A DNA stretch of 47,745 nt from an uncultured Verrucomicrobia subdivision 3 bacterium (GTDB lineage Bacteria; Verrucomicrobiota; Verrucomicrobiia; Limisphaerales; UBA11358): the NCBI GenBank assembly GCA_903895255.1, contig CAITTG010000134.1, positions 1 through 47,745 of the forward strand, written 5' to 3'. The translations under genes were made by a program, and so were the position numbers. Positions 1-8,100 of the stretch are shown here, in pieces. Within the stretch, counting starts at the first letter, position 1; every line of letters starts with the position of its first letter. Below the pieces are notes generated by a model, which was not told the DNA's origin, did not search any database, and worked only from the letters and a program-made list of their open reading frames with translations.

Positions 1-2086
1 ACACCACACTGGAGGGCGAGGCATTGTGCGTCCCACCCTGGCCCACACCCGCATACGTCGTCCCCACCGGCACCGCGTCCGTCACCGTCACACTCGTCAG
101 CAAGTTGTTGTTCGTATAGTTCGGCAACAACGTGTAGGTCAGGAGGGTCCCGGCCGGGGCGTTGCCACTCGGGGAAACGCTCTTAAACAAGGTCGGTGGC
201 ACGGGGGGCACGGTCACAAACGGGAAGTTCACGTTATAATTCGTGATGCCGGCGGTGAGTACAATGTTGGTGATCGTGGTGAAGGAAGACGTGGCGCCCA
301 AGTTCGTGGTTGTGCTGTTGGAGCCCACCACCACAATATAATCGCCACCGCCCAAATTATTGAAGAAGTACTGGCCGGTGCCGGAAGTCGTGGTTTGGGC
401 AAGCAGGGTGCTGGAGGACACCAGACCGTTGCTATTGGAATTCAAGTAAAGATAGACCGGCACACCCGCCAGCGGCGCGTCGCCCGCGTCATAAACACCA
501 TTGCGATTGGCATCCAAATAGACATACTGGCCGATCGAATTAGGGGTATATTTGTAGTAACCAAAGTTGGCGGTGGTGTTGTTACCCGTCAGATTGGTCA
601 CGTAAACCGGATTGGGGGTGGTGGCAAGGAAGTCCGTGCCGCCGAAGTAGTTGGTGAGCCCGAAGGTGGTGTTGGTGACCTGCACAAAATAATTCAGATT
701 GGGGGCCAGGCCGCTGAAATTATACAAGCCATTGGCGTCCGTGGTCGTCACATAAACCAGGTTGGAATAGGAATCATAGAGGGCTACGCTGACATTGGGG
801 ATGCCACTATCGCCGGTGTCGAAGACGCCATTGTGATTGACGTCGTTAAAGACATTGGTGCCAATGGAAGCGGTGCCCTTGGGTACGAATCCGAAATTCG
901 CCCAGTTAACCACCTGGTTGTTGGTCAAGGTGACCGCGTAGCTCAGGTTGGTGGTGGCCAGGTAACCGGAGGGAGCACCGCCGGAGGCCCCGGCGGCGGG
1001 CACATAGACCACGTAAGAGCCGGCGGCGAGACCATTGAAATTATAATACCCGTTGCTGGTGGTAAGCGCGGTGGTCGCGTATTTCGTAACGGTGTTGGAG
1101 AGGGTCACGGTCACGCCAGCCAGGCCGGGCTCAGTGCCATCCTGAATGGTGTTGGTGTTCCAATCGAGAAAGACGTAGTTGCCAATGGAGGCGGCGCCGA
1201 CCACGACAGGGGCCAGGGGCACCCCGCCAATGGTCTTGCCTTCAAAGACGAGCTGGTAAGTGTTGTAATAGGTGCCGGCGGCATTGGTAGCGGCACACTG
1301 GGCCGTAAAGGTAAGATACAGCGCCTGCCCTGGATTGATACCCGAACTGATGGAGAAGACCGGCTTGTTCGGGTTGGAGGCGCTGACAGAATAGAAGGAG
1401 GAAGACAGCGCGGCGCCATTGAGTTGCACACTGGAGAGACTCTGGTAGGTAAATCCGGACGGCAGCGTTTCATTAACCACGAGCGGGGTCCCGTTGGCCG
1501 CGTCACCGCTATTCGTAATGCCAATCGTGTAAGTCACCGTTCCCCCGGGGAGGACGGAGGTGGGAGTGACGGACTTGCCGTAAGTGCTCAGGTCGGAGAT
1601 GGAGCCAAACGTGACGGAATCGGTGCCAGTACCGACGACATTCGTACCGCTGCTCGCCACCGCAGTATTAAAAAAGGTGCCACTGCTGCTGCCCTTGTTG
1701 GTGAGATATATGTTCAGATTGGTATAGGCGGGCAAGGTTCCATAATTCCACGTCAAGGTGCTGCCGGAAATCGTGGTGGGGGCGGGACTGGCGCCGAGAT
1801 AGGTCAAACCGCTGGGGATGGCATCGCTAATGGTGAAATTCGTGAACGGAACGTTACCGCTATTGACGAAGCTGATCTGGAAGACCACGTTGCTGCCTGG
1901 CAGGTTGACGGCCTTGTTGACCACTTTCTGAATGGAGGCGCAGGGCAACAGCTCGGCCACGGTGGGATTATAGTAACGCCAGAGATGGCTAAAGCCACCG
2001 ACATCGCCACCGGCGTCACCACCAAAGGCGTCCGACCACATGGGGGTGCATTGCGAGGGGGTGATGACTTTGAGGTAAACCCGGGC
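1..2086 (-). pseudogene. Downstream part of a large SdrD/DUF11 repeat surface protein, cut off by an in-frame TAG and by the window edge
   Basis: I translated the minus strand past the TAG at 2087-2089 in the same frame; spans 1-420 and several others were checked codon by codon and I met no further stop down to base 1. The product is a Thr/Asn/Gly-rich secreted repeat protein. In order it shows DUF11-like segments (about 1940-1200, with 'FVNSG', 'SDAIPSG' and 'NETLPSG' signatures), three SdrD B-like repeats (about 1200-885, 885-545 and 545-205, each opening 'SIG..V(F/Y).D.N.NG..D' and containing 'G.Y.F..L'), and another DUF11 segment ending 'VTDAVPVGTTYAG'. There is no signal peptide or ribosome-binding site for an independent start; the first ATG would be at 2041. 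It therefore looks like the continuation of 2087-3169 in a single protein of more than 1,050 codons. It may be a pseudogene, a read-through product or a sequence error. Confidence 0.7.
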
Positions 2087-3169
2087 CTATTCGGGTTTGC
2101 CCAGATAGAGGGCACCGAGGGAGAAGCGAACGGCCTTGGTGCTGGTGGTATCCGTCCAACTGGTGGTGGCCGGCAGGGGCGCGGCATTCAAGTTATAGCC
2201 AACGGTGCTGGCATCAATCCCCACATAGCCCAAGGCGGTGGAAGGATTGCCGGGAATATCCTTGCTGATTTGACTGCCGGGATACTGGATGCGCTGCCAG
2301 GGTCCGATATTGGTGACGGAAGATTTCATGGCCAAGCTGCGGTTGCCGGTGGCCTGGATGACATTGCTGTAGGTCTGCCAGTTAAACTGCCAGGCGTACC
2401 CGGATTGCGGACCGGCGACATCATTGGCCAGGCCCCACGGCATGCAATGACTGCTATTGGGGTAACAAATCAGCGCGGTGGCGGGGCTGATCATGCCATA
2501 GCCAACTTCCTGTTCACCGTCCCATTCGGTGACGGGTATGATCTTCAGGCCAAAGTCCGTGGTGAGAACGTAGCCATTGGTGCGGGTGGAATCTTTATAA
2601 TAGCCGCCGGAGTTGGTCCAACTGCCGAAGGAAGTCTTGGGATCGGTGGAATAAAAAATACCGGTGTCGCCGTAAACCCCCGAGATGGTGCCGAGTTCCA
2701 AGCCACTGCTGTTCACCACCGCATTGCTAATACCAAGGAGGTTCGGTCCGAGACCCAGGCCGGCCAATTCCGGGATGTCGACGGCATCCAAGCCGCCCAC
2801 AGCAATGGCGGCCTGCCCCTTCATGTTGATGGGGTAGTAGGTGTCATTAGTCGTACCGGCGGTGCGAACATACTGCGCACCCACAACCTGCATGCCGGGC
2901 GGCACGTAAAAGGTCATGTAACCGCCCACCCCGTCGATGGTGCCACCATAGGGGGTGGCCTTGAGGACAACGCCCAGCGTGTCGCCCGCCTGAATGAGCG
3001 GCTGGTTCGCAGCGGCACGCTGGGAGATCAATTGCAGGGTGGGCGCGTCATAACTCAAGGAAGTGTCAATGACCGGAGAATAATGCGCGAAAAGGCTTGG
3101 AGCAGAGGCCAGAAACGCCACCAAGACAGCCAGCGAACGCATCACCGGCTTAAATTTGATCAATCTCAT
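2087..3169 (-). CDS. Signal-peptide-bearing N-terminal part of a large secreted surface protein (ends at amber TAG)
   Basis: This 360-residue ORF begins with a clear Sec signal peptide: basic 'MRLIKFK', a hydrophobic stretch and a likely cleavage near 'SLFA-HYSP'. A purine-rich 'AAGGGAAG' lies just upstream of the ATG. The mature part resembles the N-terminal domain of verrucomicrobial DUF11/SdrD-type exoproteins, with 'GDTLGVVLKATP', 'GVGGYMTFYVPPG' and many Tyr, Gly, Asn and Thr residues. It stops at TAG (2087-2089) directly after 'LYLGKPE', but the same frame continues as 'ARVYLKVITP' into the DUF11/SdrD repeats. The stop therefore falls inside what looks like one continuous domain. A role at the cell surface is inferred from the signal peptide and the repeat types; no catalytic motif was seen. 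Confidence 0.75.
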   Translation of the reverse strand: MRLIKFKPVMRSLAVLVAFLASAPSLFAHYSPVIDTSLSYDAPTLQLISQRAAANQPLIQAGDTLGVVLKATPYGGTIDGVGGYMTFYVPPGMQVVGAQYVRTAGTTNDTYYPINMKGQAAIAVGGLDAVDIPELAGLGLGPNLLGISNAVVNSSGLELGTISGVYGDTGIFYSTDPKTSFGSWTNSGGYYKDSTRTNGYVLTTDFGLKIIPVTEWDGEQEVGYGMISPATALICYPNSSHCMPWGLANDVAGPQSGYAWQFNWQTYSNVIQATGNRSLAMKSSVTNIGPWQRIQYPGSQISKDIPGNPSTALGYVGIDASTVGYNLNAAPLPATTSWTDTTSTKAVRFSLGALYLGKPE

Positions 3170-3386
3170 ATTGTCTTCCCTTAAGTTCCGTCTAATTTGT
3201 TAATACAAAACAGTTTGACAGCCAGCTTGGCGAGAATCCACGCCAGACCAAGCATCATGTATCAGTCCCGCGCCGACACGATTTACCCCCCCCGTGAGAT
3301 GAGGGATTTTCCCGAATTTAACGAAATAAATAGGAAGGCTGGTTAAAGCCTTATTTTCGAGAATCAATTTCCTAAGCGCCTTCAAC

Positions 3387-3403
3387 TGGTTTAAGGTAAA
3401 CCA
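3387..3403. repeat. Perfect inverted repeat TGGTTTA-AGG-TAAACCA followed by T6
   Basis: The 7-base arms at 3387-3393 and 3397-3403 are exactly complementary, and T residues follow at 3404-3409. On the plus strand this looks like a weak terminator hairpin, but no gene lies before it, so an operator for the surface gene is equally possible. Confidence 0.4.
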
Positions 3404-3452
3404 TTTTTTGTCAATTGTCAATAAGGTGTTTACCCCATATTGTCAAAAAATA

Positions 3453-3475
3453 GGGCGTAAATAGCGATTTACCCC
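3453..3475. repeat. Imperfect inverted repeat GGGCGTAAAT-AGCG-ATTTACCCC
   Basis: The right arm (3467-3475) contains one TTTACCCC copy. The left arm (3453-3462) is its reverse complement with one extra C. It lies about 290 bases upstream of the surface-protein start. It is a candidate two-fold binding site; no regulator is identified in the window. Confidence 0.35.
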
Positions 3476-3913
3476 AGTTTTTTGGTGGTTTTCGACGCTT
3501 TATTCGAAAAATAAATAACTAAATTGGTTAAATTTGTAAAAAAGCGACCAGCCGATGAAATATTAAACACTTACGAAGGTCGAGGCTGGTATCCCGGGGG
3601 ACATCACTCGGGTGTCGAGGAGCGAAAGCCAGTGAACCGCCGCCATCAATAGTCCAATCCGAGCACCCCACCAACGCCGCCGTTCCCGGCGTCGCCGCCG
3701 AGAACAGCCTGGCCGGCAACCCAGCAATGAAACCGCCACCAGACGGGCCCGCCCGGCCGGCCGGGGGACGCGGTTACGGGCTGGGGGGGTTGTGGCCAGC
3801 AGTAGCAATCCCTTCTCGCCTTGCCGGGCAGTCTAGAATGTGGCCGAATTTACTTTTGAGCATGCGAGGCGGGGAGAAGACGGATGAGTTTGCAAAAACC
3901 CCAATAAAAGAAG

Positions 3914-3989
<76 letters not shown>

Positions 3990-4126
3990 AACCAAAATTG
4001 AATACGGCTACCGCCACAGGCGATGAATCTGTAAAACAGCCAAAGCTGATACAACGGAAAGTTAGAATAACAGAACCCAACCGGTTTCTGCAAGGGAAGA
4101 TTTACTGGAAATTTGTCGAGTTGGAT

Positions 4127-4834
4127 TTATTCGGACAACAGGCAATCGGGCGCATCGTGGCGGGCATTATTGACCCGTGAAGAAACCCGTTGGGCTGTGA
4201 TTTCGAGGGCAGGCAGGGGACGCAACAGCGATGGGAATCCCTCGGCAGGAAAGGCACGGTGGTCCAGCCACTCAGCATAATGCGGAGCGGGAATGATGAC
4301 GGGCATGCGGTCATGCACTGGCGCCACCACGCGGTTGGCCGTGGTGGTGAGGATGCTGAAGGTTTGATACCAGGCCGGACGGGTATCAAAGGACTGGCCA
4401 AAATCCAGTTCGCCGGTTGCGGGTGGACGCCGCCAATATTCCCAAATCCCGGCGAAACAGAAACAGGAGCCATCGGTGCGGGTGAAACGCCAGGGCTGCC
4501 CTGCCCCGCCCTGGCGCTCCCATTCATAGAAACCGTCGGCCGGAATCAAGCAGCGTCGCTCGCGGAAGGCGGTGCGAAAGGTGGGTTTGGTGGCAACACT
4601 TTCGGAGCGGGCGTTGATCAAATCATCCCCGATTTTCTCATCCCCGGCCCAAGCGGGGATCAAACCCCAGCGGAGGGATTTTAAAGCGGGCTGGCCGGAT
4701 TCGGATACGATGACCGGGGCGAACTGGCGGGGGGCAATATTGTAGCGCGGAACCAGGGCGGGAGCCTGGATGACAACATCAATGAATTTGGCCAATTCAC
4801 TTAACTTGCCGGCGGCGGAATAGCGACCACACAT
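4127..4834 (-). CDS. yedK: SOS-response-associated peptidase family (SRAP/YedK/HMCES-like)
   Basis: The product is 235 residues. I chose the internal ATG at 4834 because mature SRAP proteins need Cys2, and this start gives 'MCGRY'. Other family landmarks are 'YNIAP' (the active-site Asn region), 'WGLIPAWAG', 'NARSESV', 'RRCLIPADGFYEW' (catalytic Glu) and 'VHDRMPVI' (catalytic His). Family members form a thiazolidine crosslink with abasic sites in single-stranded DNA and shield them. The gene begins 71 bases beyond the end of the respiratory operon on the same strand and could receive read-through transcription, but its role is unrelated. Confidence 0.92.
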   Translation of the reverse strand: MCGRYSAAGKLSELAKFIDVVIQAPALVPRYNIAPRQFAPVIVSESGQPALKSLRWGLIPAWAGDEKIGDDLINARSESVATKPTFRTAFRERRCLIPADGFYEWERQGGAGQPWRFTRTDGSCFCFAGIWEYWRRPPATGELDFGQSFDTRPAWYQTFSILTTTANRVVAPVHDRMPVIIPAPHYAEWLDHRAFPAEGFPSLLRPLPALEITAQRVSSRVNNARHDAPDCLLSE

Positions 4835-4905
4835 AGCCAAAAGGTCCCACACTAAAGTCCGCAGGGCAATGGGCTGAGCGGATGGCGCCTGCGCGGTTAA
4901 GTGAC

Positions 4906-5517
4906 TTATTCAGGCATGGTCATGAGCATGTCATGACTCATGGGCTGCGGCCGGGCGCCGAGGCCGGCGCGTACTTTGGTCACATCTTCCATCGGGACGG
5001 GACTGGCCCCATTACCCCAGGAGGTGCGAATATAAGTCAGGACCGCCGCGAGATCAGCATCTGGCAACGCAGCACCCATGGCGGCCATGCCCATGTTCCA
5101 ATCCTTGCCGGCCACGGATATATTGCCACTCAAGCCAGCCAGCGGGATGTGGGCAAGGCGGTTGTAGCCCTTGGCCATGACCCATTCAGAACCGGCCAGC
5201 GGGGGGGCCTGGCCCGGCTTGCCGAGGCCGTCGGCCCCGTGGCACAGACCGCACACCTGTTCATAAACTACTTTGCCGCGTGCCAATTCCGCCGCCGCGC
5301 CGGATTTCGGCTGGTAAAGCTCCAGTTGATCCACCGAGGCGTAGGGGCCATAAACCTGGGTTTGAAACCAGCCGCTGTGGTTGTCGAAATAGAGGCCGCC
5401 GAGGAACAAGAGCATCAGCGTGAGGACAATAATCCAGATGGGCAGCGTGGTGCGCACCGCTTCAGGCCGGGGGTCGGAGGGCGGTTTGGGCAGGGAGGAT
5501 TTGATATCGGCGCTCAT
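4906..5517 (-). CDS. Membrane-anchored monoheme cytochrome c, last gene of the alternative complex III operon
   Basis: This 203-residue protein has one N-terminal transmembrane helix (about residues 26-44) and then a periplasmic class I cytochrome c domain. That domain has a single heme site, CGLCH (residues 89-93), and a C-terminal helix 'LAAVLTYIRTSWGN'. The likely axial Met is in the 'NMGMAAMG' segment. Its position after CcoN- and CcoO-like genes mirrors ccoP, but CcoP normally has two hemes and this has one. The ATG overlaps the stop of the CcoO-like gene by four bases (ATGA). It is probably an electron exit or carrier subunit of the quinol-oxidising complex. Partner assignment is inferred from operon position. 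Confidence 0.85.
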   Translation of the reverse strand: MSADIKSSLPKPPSDPRPEAVRTTLPIWIIVLTLMLLFLGGLYFDNHSGWFQTQVYGPYASVDQLELYQPKSGAAAELARGKVVYEQVCGLCHGADGLGKPGQAPPLAGSEWVMAKGYNRLAHIPLAGLSGNISVAGKDWNMGMAAMGAALPDADLAAVLTYIRTSWGNGASPVPMEDVTKVRAGLGARPQPMSHDMLMTMPE

Positions 5518-6308
5518 GGTTGGGCGGGCGGGGTGAAGGGCGCGTCATAAACCGGCACATTTGCGCGCAGGCTCAGCAAATAGGCGGCGAGTTGCCGGGC
5601 TTCCGGCTTGGGCACGACTTCAAAACCGGCCGGGGCGGCAAATGCCGCGGGCAGGTTGAGGGCATCCGGGGAGGGAGTGGCACCGACTTTTTGCACCGTA
5701 AACAAATATTTAAATGAAGGCATCCGGGAGGTGCCGGTGACGCTCTGGGGCGCATATAGATGTAGCAATTGCCAATTGGCATCCGGGGCGCGGACCCCAA
5801 TGTTTGCCAAGTCAGGACCGGCGCGCAAACTGCCAAGTTGCACGGGATAATCATGCAGGTAATCCTCGGCCACACTCCGGCGCACGCCCCAGCCATGGTC
5901 AATGTCGGTACCAACGGGCACGATGTGAATTTCCACCTTGCCGCCAGCAGCGGTGATTTGGTCGGCCACGGCATCGGCGGCCTCCTTGGTCAAACCTGTC
6001 AACGTCAGGGTAGCCAGCAGGTTGGTGACGGCTTGGGGATTTTTGCCGGCACCGGTGAGGACAACCGCGCAGGTGACGCCTTCCTGACGCACTTGCTCGG
6101 TGTGACAGGCGGCGCAGCCATTAGCGCGATACACTTGCAGGCCGAGCGTGGCGTCGCCCGTGCGCTGGGGGGGATAGACATCAGAAGAATTCAGGACCGT
6201 GGTTTGGGTCACGCTTCCCAGCTGGATGGAGGCGGCCATGACAAACCCGAGCCAAGACAGGCCCAAGGCAAGGATGACAGCAAAAGTTACAGGCAATCCG
6301 GATTTCAC
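5514..6308 (-). CDS. CcoO-like monoheme cytochrome c with an inserted L7/L12-like segment
   Basis: The product is 264 residues. An N-terminal membrane helix (about 7-27) is followed by a heme site CAACH (65-69) in 'GLQVYRANGCAACH', which matches CcoO ('G..vY..egC..CH'). Later CcoO landmarks are present: 'HDYPVQLGSLRAGPDLANIG' (152-171), 'NWQLLHLYAPQSV' and 'SRMPSF' (axial Met196). Between the heme site and these, residues about 78-132 form an insertion absent from ordinary CcoO. It reads beta-helix-helix-beta ('VVLTGAGKNPQAV', 'TLTGLTKEAADAV', 'AAGGKVEIHIV') and resembles the C-terminal domain of ribosomal protein L7/L12. The gene overlaps both neighbours by four bases. It is likely the periplasmic cytochrome partner of the adjacent CcoN-like protein. 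Confidence 0.85.
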   Translation of the reverse strand: MKSGLPVTFAVILALGLSWLGFVMAASIQLGSVTQTTVLNSSDVYPPQRTGDATLGLQVYRANGCAACHTEQVRQEGVTCAVVLTGAGKNPQAVTNLLATLTLTGLTKEAADAVADQITAAGGKVEIHIVPVGTDIDHGWGVRRSVAEDYLHDYPVQLGSLRAGPDLANIGVRAPDANWQLLHLYAPQSVTGTSRMPSFKYLFTVQKVGATPSPDALNLPAAFAAPAGFEVVPKPEARQLAAYLLSLRANVPVYDAPFTPPAQP

Positions 6309-7723
6309 GATTTCACCTCAGAGACTTTCAATGGCGCCGTGATCGCGGCAAAAAGGGTTTTCACCAGGTTCAATTTCCAAGTCAAAAACATGGCCAGGAT
6401 ATTCAGGGCGAAGAGCAGGTTGCCCAGCAAAATAAAACCCAATCCCAAGGTGCTGATGCGCAGCCAGTTCAAGGAGGCATCCAAGCTGTATGCATTGGCG
6501 CCCTGGGCATATCCGGCAAGGGCCAGTGGCGCCACCCAAAATACCACGCCCAAACCCGCCAGAAAGCAGTGGGCGCGAATGAATTGGGGGGCGATGAAGT
6601 CAAAACCAAGGGCACGCGGCAGGATGTAATAAATGGCTCCGAAGAGCACCATGGCGAGGAACCCCAGAATTTGCAACTGGGACTGGGCCACGCCAAACCA
6701 GGTAAATTCGAGCAGGCGGCTGATTTGTGGACAAGCCAGGGCGATATACATCAAGGTGGAGAGCAAGAAGCTCACCAGACCAAATTTAACAAACGACAGC
6801 GGCCCGCCCATGGGCCCGTCACTCCCCGGTCCACCCAATGAACGGCCGAAGACAACGGTCACGCCAATCAGCGGAACGATTAACAACACCGCGGCCACCG
6901 AGCTCAAGGTGGTGATCCAGGCCGGAAACGGGGAGCCCTGGGGAAGGCCGCACCAAGTGCCGAAGAGGGCCAGCGTCCAGAACACGTAGAGGGCATAATA
7001 GTAAGTTTGCAACGGGCGGCCAGTGAGCTTGGGCAGGAAATAAAACCCTATGCCCAAGCCCACCAGCGAAAACCAGACGTACAATAGATTGTTGGCAAAC
7101 CAGAGGTTGACAACCCCTTGGGCCACGCCGCGCACGGGCATCGCGACCAGAAAGATATTGGCCGAAGCATAGCTCCACGGGAACCACAACAAGGCAGCCA
7201 GCAAGAACCAATGGGAGGGATACAAATCCTTTTCCAAGCGGAATCCGAAAGAAGCGGCGGTTGGAATGGCAATCAGGACAAACGCGACAAACAGGAGGAT
7301 GGATCCGCCCCGGGGAAATTCCAACCAGGTGAAGCCAGTGCTGTGGCCCAATAAAATGCTGAGCAGGCCAATGAACACACCAAGATGCCAAATATGGGCG
7401 GCGACCACCGGCACCAGCGGCAGGGTGTATACCGTCTGACTCAAACGGGCAAAAACCCAAATAATGACCGCCAGGCTGGCGGGCAGACAAAAGCCATAGA
7501 CCAAGGCGTCATTGGCGGCGGCCACCACCCGGCCATAGGTGAGGAGCGGACAGGCGGCCAGAAATTCGGGCGCGTGAAATTTGATGGAGGCGATCAGGGC
7601 CAGCACGGTGCCAACCACCAGCCAGACGGAAGCCCCAACCAGCAAGGCCAGCAACGGCAGCCGACAGGAGGCGTCAATCTCCGGCGCGGGCGCGGTGGGA
7701 TGAATTGTTTCGTTCGCGGTCAT
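6305..7723 (-). CDS. CcoN-like (heme-copper oxidase subunit I family) membrane protein lacking all heme and CuB histidines
   Basis: I use the ATG at 7723, which overlaps the upstream stop as ATGA and gives 472 residues; a longer ORF from 7891 only adds out-of-frame sequence of the gene before it. About 12 membrane helices align with cbb3 subunit I: 'LTYGR....NDALVYGF' (61-78), 'LGHSTGFTWLEFP', 'NLWFANN' (206-212), 'GFYFLPKLTGRP' (226-237), 'TWCGLPQG' (256-263) and 'LGFLAMVLFGAIYYILP' (353-369). At the positions that bind metals in Pseudomonas stutzeri CcoN I find Ala70 for His60, Asn211 for His207, Pro261-Gln262 for His257-His258, and Gln347 and Gln349 for His347 and His349. The cross-linked Tyr251 aligns with Gly255. 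It therefore cannot be an oxidase or NO reductase of known type. It is probably a structural membrane subunit. Confidence 0.88.
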   Translation of the reverse strand: MTANETIHPTAPAPEIDASCRLPLLALLVGASVWLVVGTVLALIASIKFHAPEFLAACPLLTYGRVVAAANDALVYGFCLPASLAVIIWVFARLSQTVYTLPLVPVVAAHIWHLGVFIGLLSILLGHSTGFTWLEFPRGGSILLFVAFVLIAIPTAASFGFRLEKDLYPSHWFLLAALLWFPWSYASANIFLVAMPVRGVAQGVVNLWFANNLLYVWFSLVGLGIGFYFLPKLTGRPLQTYYYALYVFWTLALFGTWCGLPQGSPFPAWITTLSSVAAVLLIVPLIGVTVVFGRSLGGPGSDGPMGGPLSFVKFGLVSFLLSTLMYIALACPQISRLLEFTWFGVAQSQLQILGFLAMVLFGAIYYILPRALGFDFIAPQFIRAHCFLAGLGVVFWVAPLALAGYAQGANAYSLDASLNWLRISTLGLGFILLGNLLFALNILAMFLTWKLNLVKTLFAAITAPLKVSEVKS

Positions 7724-8100
7724 TCGAAAGCACTGGGTTTGGGAGCGGCCTTGGGCAGTGGTGCCGCGGCTTTGACGCCCCGGGCAATCAGGTCGGCATG
7801 GGCTTGTTCCGGGTTCTGCCACTGCTGCGCGGCAAGTTGAACCGCCAGATCCACCGGCAGACGCACCACCCCGTGGTCCTGGTCGATCCAAGCGGGGGTA
7901 TTCAACGCGGCATCCTCGGCGGCATGAATATCCGCCAGGGCCTTGTAACGGGCGGCAGCGCGGTCGGCATCAATCGCCGGTGTGGCCACGAGGAAACGAG
8001 CCCCGAGGGTGGCCGCCACGAGCAAAACCGTCACGGTCGCAAAAGCGAGGGCCGCGCCGGAGGCGCGATTGACGTAGGGAGTTTGCAGCGCGTCACTCAT
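7720..8100 (-). CDS. Small membrane-anchored periplasmic protein of the alternative complex III operon
   Basis: This 126-residue protein has one transmembrane helix (about residues 15-38), then a soluble periplasmic part with an Ala-rich helix and a 'GVVRLPVDLAVQL' segment, and an Ala/Pro/Lys-rich tail ending in PSAFE. I do not recognise a named family. It overlaps actF upstream and the CcoN-like gene downstream by four bases each, so it is translationally coupled to both and is probably a subunit or assembly factor of the complex. The last five residues are identical to those of the diheme cytochrome at 22380-23207. Confidence 0.75.
   Translation of the reverse strand: MSDALQTPYVNRASGAALAFATVTVLLVAATLGARFLVATPAIDADRAAARYKALADIHAAEDAALNTPAWIDQDHGVVRLPVDLAVQLAAQQWQNPEQAHADLIARGVKAAAPLPKAAPKPSAFE

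Larger units (their letters stand above)
3282..3475. repeat. Three same-orientation TTTACCCC octamers
   Basis: Exact copies lie at 3282-3289, 3429-3436 and 3468-3475, all in the same orientation (GGGGTAAA when read toward the surface-protein gene). They are upstream of its start at 3169. Repeated short words of this kind are often regulator binding sites; that role is inferred. Confidence 0.45.
3170..3913. other. Gene-poor interval upstream of the surface-protein gene
   Basis: No convincing gene is seen in these 744 bases. The part next to the surface gene (about 3280-3545) is AT-rich and holds three TTTACCCC copies and two inverted repeats, listed separately. The part at about 3560-3830 is GC-rich and low in complexity (GCCGCC, GGCCGG and G runs), with short ORFs on both strands that show no recognisable protein features. 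No tmRNA, SRP RNA or RNase P signature was recognised. Confidence 0.5.

Noticed and set aside
26..3184. A 1,052-codon open frame on the plus strand opposite the surface protein
   Set aside because: Its product is a Gly/Val/Ile/His-rich string without domains or a start signal. It arises because the minus-strand Thr/Asn/Gly codons read backwards seldom give stops; the minus strand has the signal peptide and the SdrD/DUF11 motifs.
3200..3421. A 73-codon minus-strand ORF upstream of the surface gene
   Set aside because: It has no ribosome-binding site or recognisable motif, and it runs across the repeat and palindrome region, which looks regulatory.
6305..7891. Start of the CcoN-like gene at 7891
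   Set aside because: The first 56 codons lie inside the upstream gene and give Arg/Gly/Ser-rich sequence; the ATG at 7723 makes the ATGA overlap seen at most junctions of this operon.
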